Source of the DNA: Pampus argenteus
Taxonomy: Eukaryota; Chordata; Actinopteri; Scombriformes; Stromateidae
Assembly: GCA_036937835.1 (NCBI GenBank)
Contig: CM072863.1
Coordinates: forward strand, 10,838,001 to 10,902,000
Reading direction: 5' to 3'
DNA length: 64,000 nucleotides
Under the pieces are notes generated by a model. It was given only the letters and a program-made list of their open reading frames with translations. It did not search any database and was not told the DNA's origin. The position numbers and the translations under genes were made by a program. Shown in pieces: positions 57,801-64,000 of the stretch. Within the stretch, counting starts at the first letter, position 1. Every line of letters begins with the position of its first letter.

Positions 57801-60030
57801 AGGACAAGGATGGGAGTACTGGTGCAGGTACGTAGGAGAGAAAGCTCAGGAACGATTTTCTTCTTGTTGAAGGTTCAGCAGCACAGACCAAGATGACCAG
57901 TTAACTCATACATAGGTGGCCAGATTGATCTGTAGCTGCTTCTGCTGCGTTCTTGTCATGTGGGCTTTTACTTTTTCCAGATTTAACCAAAGTGTAATAA
58001 TTAAGAAAATCAATATCTCCCTGATTTAAAATCTCTGAATTGTTGTTTACTTTCTTTGAAAATAGGCAGGCACAACATGACCCAAATATTGTGGGAAAAA
58101 AGGGTCCAGTAAACTTAAAACGACACAGGTGGGTTTGTGTTTCCTACCCACACCTGCTGATCTGTTGCAGTGAATGAGATGTACTCATTAATCAGGATCC
58201 CTGCTACATTTTTATCTGCTGTTTGACAACATGCCTTAAAATAACATTTGACATTTTGTGAAATAAACTTATTTGCTTGTTAGTTGAAGGGATTGATAAC
58301 ACTCACTAAATCTGTACTAACTGATTTTTTGGACACTTGAATTTGACATATTAGCACCTTTTTGAATGGAACCTAGTTGCAAATAGTTGCTTATTTACAA
58401 TTCCAGCAGACATTGGCACTCATTTGGAGTTGTGTTTCTCACCAGCTGGCAAAAAATAAGAACAATATTCATTCTCCTTTTAGATCTGTCTAACCCGTTC
58501 CTGAGAACAGGGACTGAACAGTAAAATTGTGAGCCAGAAAACCTTTTCAAATTCTCTGGTTTTGTCACCACAAGTGACCCCTTTAATAAGTTTTTTCCTT
58601 CTTTTCCTTTTCCTCTGGACAGAGCCAGGCTAGCTGTTTCCACCTGTTTTCAGTCTTTTTTAGCTAGCTAAGGAAATATGAGTGCTATTGACCTTCTCAT
58701 CTAACTCCAACAAATAATTTCCCAAAATGTTCATCTGTTCCTTTAAGTGATGGGTTGGATGGACCAATCTGTTTAAAGTTAAGATGAATGGAGCCCCAGA
58801 CCAAACTAAATGAAGTGACGAACTGGTTTTCAGGACAAAGCAACAGCCCAGTGATGTTTGATATTAGATATTAGTTTTTTTTGGGGTATTTTTTAAGTTT
58901 GCTTATTAGGCTGGGGTTTTTTTTTACGTGTGATATTTATTTTTGTTTTCTAACTGTGCACTGAGTTTTACTTATTAGAATCAGACCAATAGAATAAACT
59001 ATGTGTTTTAATAGTGGTGGAGTTTCTCTGGTGGGCCGGGGACATTTATTGGTGCGCTTTAATGATGATTGTCTGATTGCATTTTGTATTATTATTTTTT
59101 TATTATATTGTGTTTGTATTTATTATTTTCGTCAGCTCAGCCAAGATGAATGTATTTCACAGGTACAGCACATCATGCATCACAGTTGCATGCATGATTT
59201 ATTGCATTCCATAACAAACCTACTCAATCATGAAAAAGCTCATTTTTCAACAACAAAATAATAGTTGTTCATAAGAAAGGCTTTGATCTTACAAAAACTC
59301 TTAAATGTCCTAATTTTGCTCAGTGAAGAAAATTTTAATTCTGATAGATTTACCTCTCAAACATAGATTTACTGGATTTTAGTGCACTTTATTTGTCTGA
59401 GATCACCAGCTAATGTTGGATTATAATTGTGATGGAAATACTTAAGAAAATCTTGTATGTGAGATTTTTTTAATTGTATAGCTGGCAACATTATTGTTGC
59501 ATTGTGAACATTACTTGACTACTATTACCTTTGCCAAATGTTGTCTGAAGAAAATGGCTTCTCCTATATGCCATTACTGTGATTACTGTGCCATTTTGAG
59601 CTTTAAACGCAGCCAAGAAACCATGATTTATCTGTGATGAATAATTGGGTATTTTATTGATATCCAGTGGCCTTTACTGTATGTACAATTTTAAACTGAG
59701 GCTAGTTATCCAAGTTTTATTTGCTACAAATTATTTTATTTCATATAGTTTTATATCTTGATAACACTACATTATGTTATATACATCTTCAATATATGTG
59801 GAGCAATGTGACGTAAAGCTATTTTAAAAACAGATAAAAGGCAGCAGTCATTCCATGAATATTCCCCCTTTTGCTTCATGTGTTTGCTGTTGTACAGCTG
59901 AATACATGTACATATTGTTTTATACAAATGATGTATTGTTTTTGTAATTATGTACATATTCTACTTTCAATGCCATGAAGAATGCTCTCAAGATGTGTAA
60001 TGTTTGCAGAAATAAAGCACCTTTCCAAAA
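57801..60030 (+). other. C1orf159 3' UTR, about 2.2 kb
   Basis: No gene is seen between the stop codon and the AATAAA at 60,011-60,016. Earlier AATAAA motifs (near 58,261 and 58,993) could give shorter forms. Two identical Pumilio-type elements, TGTACATA, lie at 59,907-59,914 and 59,951-59,958, just before the distal poly(A) signal. Confidence 0.55.
60011..60016 (+). terminator. C1orf159 distal poly(A) signal
   Basis: AATAAA followed within 20-50 nt by a TTGT and T-rich stretch. It is the best terminal signal before the perm1 promoter. Confidence 0.6.
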
Positions 60031-60039
60031 TCATTGTCT

Positions 60040-60940
60040 ACATTTACTGTAATCATGTTTTTTTTTTTTCCTGTAAAAGACTGCAATATAATTTCCCTGG
60101 CATGTGATTTATGAGATTTAATAACATGTACCTGATAACACTGCATAATATAATATAATATAAGTGCCTCCTGGCAGTTGGACAAATAAACAAAACAGAA
60201 ATGAAAACACTGAACTTATGTTGATTGTTAACATAATACACATCAGCAATAAATTAATTACATTAGAAGAGGGCTATCACAACTTATTGTCACTAATGGT
60301 CTATATTGAACCTGTGTAAACCTTTAAAGTTAATGTGCTCTTGCCTCTTCATACACTAACAGGACCTGAGCTGTCACAAGAAAGGATGGTAAACTTGTAG
60401 AATTTGCATATATAAGACATATAAGCATTTTTAAACTACGAATAATGAATAATTTTTTATTTAATCTGCAAAAGGTATGTGAAAGGTGCTCCTAAAGAAC
60501 AAGGTTAAATGTAAAATTGTAATGTGTTACTCCTGGAAAATTTTGTGACAGTAAAAAAATGTATTTTGTTTATTATTGCTTCAGTTGAATGAGTTTAGAA
60601 GACTGTTACTGTCACATTAATATGCTGAAGGTTTCTGTGTTCAATGAAAATCTGATTTTACAACCTCCAGTGCATATTCCCAGAGAATGGACTTTATAGT
60701 CATCTTGTGTCCTGCAAATAAACCTTTATAATTAAATATATTTGCATATTCTTAGAATCTGATTTTTAATGATGAAGTGTGTCACTTAAGTTGTATGTCT
60801 ATTAGGTTTTAGCCTAATTACATTATATATCTCACCTCTAATAAATGTAAGAGGGCTTGTATTGTAATGTCACTGAAATATCAAACCTCTGGGTACAGAG
60901 GGAAGGACGTTTGCACCAGCAGCTACATGTGACTGGACAT
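60040..60940. other. Spacer upstream of perm1
   Basis: AT-rich intergenic sequence of about 0.9 kb between two genes on the same strand. No gene, RNA or repeat was recognised. Confidence 0.5.
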
Positions 60941-60946
60941 ACTACT

Positions 60947-61078
60947 CTATTTATAACAGCGGAGCTCAAGGCCCCAGTCTGACATACTGTATACAAGGAC
61001 AGACCGATATCAGACCATGTCCCTGCAGGGAGAAAGTACTGACGCCTTCAAACTGGACACTTTGTCATTGTGCAACAG
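60947..61078 (+). promoter_or_regulatory. perm1: perm1 promoter with MEF2/TATA-like site, non-coding exon 1
   Basis: CTATTTATAA (60947-60956) fits the MEF2 consensus YTAWWWWTAR and can also serve as a TATA-like box. CTCAAGGCCC just downstream resembles an ERR half-site (TCAAGGTCA) with mismatches. Exon 1 ends at 61,078 (GCAACAG|GTAGGC) and joins the coding exon at 61,900. Start and factor use are inferred from motifs only. Confidence 0.5.
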
Positions 61079-61899
61079 GTAGGCTACTTTTTACTACAGA
61101 AACACTTAACGTTATACATGACTACTGTATTACAGCTGTGCTTCATACTGGTCAGTTTAAAAATGTAAAAACACAAGACCTTTAATGACTTTGACACAGA
61201 GCAGTTGTTAAATTTAACAACACCATACATTATACTGAAGATTAAATAATAACCCAAGTAACTGCACACCTGAAAATGAAAATTTTTTTTAACTTCTTGC
61301 TGAAACAATTCTACAAAAATGCGTTGATCAAATACAAAGCATTGAGATTTGTACAATTAAAATGAGCTGTTACTTTAATGTTTTTGCGATGACAGTTTAA
61401 CTTTGTTTACAAAAACACCTGCTGAGTATGTTTGTTAAGATGATACAGTCATGTGTTGTAAACTGACATTTAGGCAGCTGAATTTTTCATATCAGGTCAT
61501 GTGACCTGTTTTCCAACACTCAGGCAGTGGAGTATTTTGGGGTCTGTTATGGCACTTGTGACCACGGTGCTCTGGTGTTGCTTTGCTGCTCTGAGGTCAT
61601 TTCGCGAGTTTTGACGTAATTTATTTTCAAGAAGGAACAAGAGCAGTTCATTTGCACCACATTAAGCTACACCTAACCTTCACTCTGCACAATAGTTTCC
61701 TAATGACAGCTGATTACAAGCAATGTTAAGCTTCAAACCAATGCATTCACTCTATATTTAGCTCAAATGTGTTTATGTCCCCTCAATTTTAACCCACCAA
61801 GGACACAAAGTGCTAAAACTGCAGAAGGACATGTATTATTAGCAAAACAAATAAAATCTAAATCTATAACCTCCAAACACCCTCTTTACCTTTTTTCAG
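61079..61899. other. perm1: perm1 intron 1
   Basis: This is about 820 bp between the non-coding exon and the coding exon. It ends in a good polypyrimidine tract (CTCTTTACCTTTTTTCAG). No coding sequence is evident. Confidence 0.55.
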
Positions 61900-61909
61900 A
61901 CAGAAGAAC

Positions 61910-61915
61910 ATGTAA
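61910..61915 (+). promoter_or_regulatory. Start-stop uORF (ATGTAA) before perm1
   Basis: In the 5' leader, 25 nt from the exon 2 acceptor to the ATG, an ATG is followed directly by TAA. It ends nine bases before the real start at 61,925. Minimal start-stop elements are known to stall scanning ribosomes. Confidence 0.6.
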
Positions 61916-61924
61916 AGTATCAAA

Positions 61925-64000
61925 ATGGATGACTTGGATCACAGCATACACATTGCAGAGTACGACTGGACAAGTTTCTATGAGGAGAGTGAGGAGTGCA
62001 GCCTCTTGCTGCAGCCTTTACTCGCCCACCCTGATAACTCAAGCCTCAGTGATTCAGAGGATACAGAGACCTTAAGTTCAGTCTTCAACGCAGGCCGCCA
62101 GGAGCCACAGCACAGGCCCGCTTTAAACAAAGATGCACCTGAAAGCAACACAACAGGGTTTAGCATTGGAGAAGAAAGCTGCACAGGATGTATTGTGCAG
62201 CTTAATCAGAGTGATACAGGGGGACAACAAGATTATGTTACAGCTAAAGCCGAAGAGGACAGTGTAACACAGGTGAACTCTGAAATATATCTTGATGGAG
62301 GAAATACTGCAGAACACATCACAGAGGTGACAAACGAAAAGCAACAATCTGAAGTGACAGATGTTCAAGCTTCTGTGCAAACAGAGAGCAACACCTGCAA
62401 CTTCAAATCCACACATGAGCCTGATCTAAATGTGAATGAGCCACTCACTGCAGAGAGAGCTAAGGCTGTCAGTGCTCCTTTAAAAGCAGAGAAAGAGCGC
62501 TGGTTCGTGACAGTGAATTACAGTCCTGTACAACACCGGTCACGTGTTGCCTCTATGAAAAAAAAACGAAGACAAAAAAAACCTTATAAGCACAATCACA
62601 GGCAGGAGAACACACTTGGATATGGATATGAGTCAGAGATAAACAGAGATAAAAGGAAATCTGAGGAAGAGACAGACATGGAGTTCATCACACAAATACA
62701 CCAAAACTCAGGAGGCCATCTGAGTGCTGAAATAAATCCTGAGTGCTTTCAAAAGGGACACACGTCTTCCTTAACGTCTGGTGAAGAAGACAATGTGTCA
62801 CATTCCCCTAAAGAAAACACAAAGCCAACGATAGACAGAAACAAATATGAAATGTGCAGCTTAGTAGACACAGGCCTTTCACAGTTGCAGAATGCGGAGT
62901 CAGACGAGTTCTCCTCCATTCACAGTTATGATTCTGAAAGCTACCTGTCAGCTGCTGAATCAGTGGAGGAACCTTCGCATCTCATTAAAGATCAACCCAT
63001 GGAAAACCAACAAATGCAATGCAATGCTGGCAGTACACAGGACAGAGAAATGCATTCTTGTGATGGCACTCTCTCCAGCAATGCAGCAGCCGCCAACTGT
63101 GAAAGTTATGAAAGTGACCGAGCTTATGTTGAGCCCACCCCGACATTTCCATCTGTTGGCCAGAGAGCTGACAAAACGCCAAACGACAACTCCACATGTG
63201 ATAATGACACACACAGCACGGTGCCCCACACACACTCAGATACACCTGGACTCCAACAACACAAATTGCTAACTGAAGTGAATCCAGCATCTGGTTTCTC
63301 TCTCGGAGATCAGCTTGGATCTCTTCCTCTCCCTGTTCCCAGTTTAACTGTAACACCTTGTTCTGTGGCCGACAGCCCTGAAACATACACTGAAGCCACG
63401 AACCACTCTCGGCCCGTATACGCCATCTCTGCTTTTTGGGATGAGATGGAAAAACTGACAATAAATGACATTTTGCAGCTTAGGATGGCTAGAAGCACGC
63501 CTCACAGGGAAACACAAGAAACAGTGAGACCTAATGTTGATGCTCCAATGAATAGCAGCTCTCTGGTGGAAACTGAGGAGTATCATTTATCTGATGTAGG
63601 TTTAATGGACATGTCCGACACCGCTGACTCAGACTATTGCACACAGCCTGACGAATCCAAGCCAGATCGCTCAAGCTGTGACTTTTCCACCTCCGATTTT
63701 GAAGAAGACTACTGCCAGTTTATCAGCGCCAGCAGGAACCCCAGTCCTGACCTTTGTAGCAAAACCCAACACCGCCGAAGGACGACTGACTCTCCTTTCT
63801 CAGCACATGAAGAGGATGGGTCCACAAGCTCTGAAGGAAAAGAGACACCAGTTCCTCTAGAGGACTTTGATGAGTGGCCGAGAGGGATGACAAAAAGCAA
63901 AAGTGTGCGCAATGTACAAGCTCTCAACTCAGAGGACTTATCCTTGCAGTCTTTACTCGGTAGTGATGAGGATAGTCTGTTTCTCAACAGCTGTCAGTCT
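61925..64000 (+). CDS. perm1: PGC-1 and ERR-induced regulator in muscle 1 (partial, open at right edge)
   Basis: PERM1 is a striated-muscle regulator of mitochondrial and oxidative genes induced by PGC-1 and ERR. One exon is open from the ATG at 61,925 to the window end: 692 codons with no stop. The N-terminus (MDDLDHSIHIAEYDWTSFYE, then EECSLLLQPLL) matches the family start. KERWFVTVN (about 190-198) is followed by a basic nuclear-localisation-like run KKKRRQKK (212-219). The family motif VYAISAFWDEMEKLTINDIL begins at residue 498. The rest is acidic, Ser/Thr-rich and low-complexity, as expected. Two LXXLL motifs are visible: LQPLL (29-33) and LQSLL (674-678). The stop and any 3' exons lie outside the window. 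Confidence 0.92.
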   Translation, partial: MDDLDHSIHIAEYDWTSFYEESEECSLLLQPLLAHPDNSSLSDSEDTETLSSVFNAGRQEPQHRPALNKDAPESNTTGFSIGEESCTGCIVQLNQSDTGGQQDYVTAKAEEDSVTQVNSEIYLDGGNTAEHITEVTNEKQQSEVTDVQASVQTESNTCNFKSTHEPDLNVNEPLTAERAKAVSAPLKAEKERWFVTVNYSPVQHRSRVASMKKKRRQKKPYKHNHRQENTLGYGYESEINRDKRKSEEETDMEFITQIHQNSGGHLSAEINPECFQKGHTSSLTSGEEDNVSHSPKENTKPTIDRNKYEMCSLVDTGLSQLQNAESDEFSSIHSYDSESYLSAAESVEEPSHLIKDQPMENQQMQCNAGSTQDREMHSCDGTLSSNAAAANCESYESDRAYVEPTPTFPSVGQRADKTPNDNSTCDNDTHSTVPHTHSDTPGLQQHKLLTEVNPASGFSLGDQLGSLPLPVPSLTVTPCSVADSPETYTEATNHSRPVYAISAFWDEMEKLTINDILQLRMARSTPHRETQETVRPNVDAPMNSSSLVETEEYHLSDVGLMDMSDTADSDYCTQPDESKPDRSSCDFSTSDFEEDYCQFISASRNPSPDLCSKTQHRRRTTDSPFSAHEEDGSTSSEGKETPVPLEDFDEWPRGMTKSKSVRNVQALNSEDLSLQSLLGSDEDSLFLNSCQS

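Overview
The window is vertebrate nuclear DNA, almost certainly from a ray-finned (teleost) fish. All genes are multi-exon with GT-AG introns, and each predicted protein matches a vertebrate family. Introns are short and AT-rich, with frequent CA/TG microsatellites and fish-type repeat debris (piggyBac, L2-like, hAT-like and small palindromic elements). There is no bacterial, viral or plasmid content.

Layout. (1) 138-13,886, minus strand: a fast-type sarcomeric myosin heavy chain gene (MYH-A) with all exons except the last, which lies off the left edge. (2) 13,920-20,660: intergenic, with a broken piggyBac transposase and other repeat fragments. (3) 20,697-31,950, plus strand: a second, complete myosin heavy chain gene (MYH-B; 39 coding exons, 1,935 aa), head-to-head with the first. 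(4) 34,883-39,080, plus: p4htm, the ER-membrane prolyl 4-hydroxylase (494 aa). (5) 39,293-45,166, minus: an SLC26 anion exchanger, best read as slc26a6 (813 aa), converging tail-to-tail on p4htm. (6) 46,591-49,331, plus: kbtbd12 (BTB-BACK-Kelch, 620 aa). (7) 50,503-53,400, minus: iho1/ccdc36 (meiotic HORMAD1 interactor, 424 aa). (8) 54,150-60,030, plus: the C1orf159 homologue (single-pass membrane protein, 199 aa). (9) 60,950 to the right edge, plus: perm1 (muscle PGC-1/ERR-induced regulator), open at the right edge after 692 codons.

How the genes relate. Three loci are muscle genes (the MYH pair and perm1), and kbtbd12 is a kelch protein of the same broad family as muscle kelch proteins. The others are unrelated housekeeping, transport or meiotic genes. 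From memory of the human map, p4htm, slc26a6 and iho1 correspond to 3p21.31, kbtbd12 to 3q21, and C1orf159 plus perm1 to 1p36.33, so a junction between ancestral blocks lies between about 53 and 54 kb.

The most informative signals are these. The MYH paralogues show mosaic intron identity (near-identical introns next to unalignable ones), which suggests gene conversion between inverted copies. They also carry lineage-specific insertions and different surface loops. Other points are a possible 39-nt cassette exon in slc26a6, a start-stop uORF just before the perm1 ATG, an E2F-type motif at the iho1 promoter, and several palindromic elements. I found no clearly new biological system. Exon boundaries were placed by hand from splice sites and family alignment; no alignment or database search was run.
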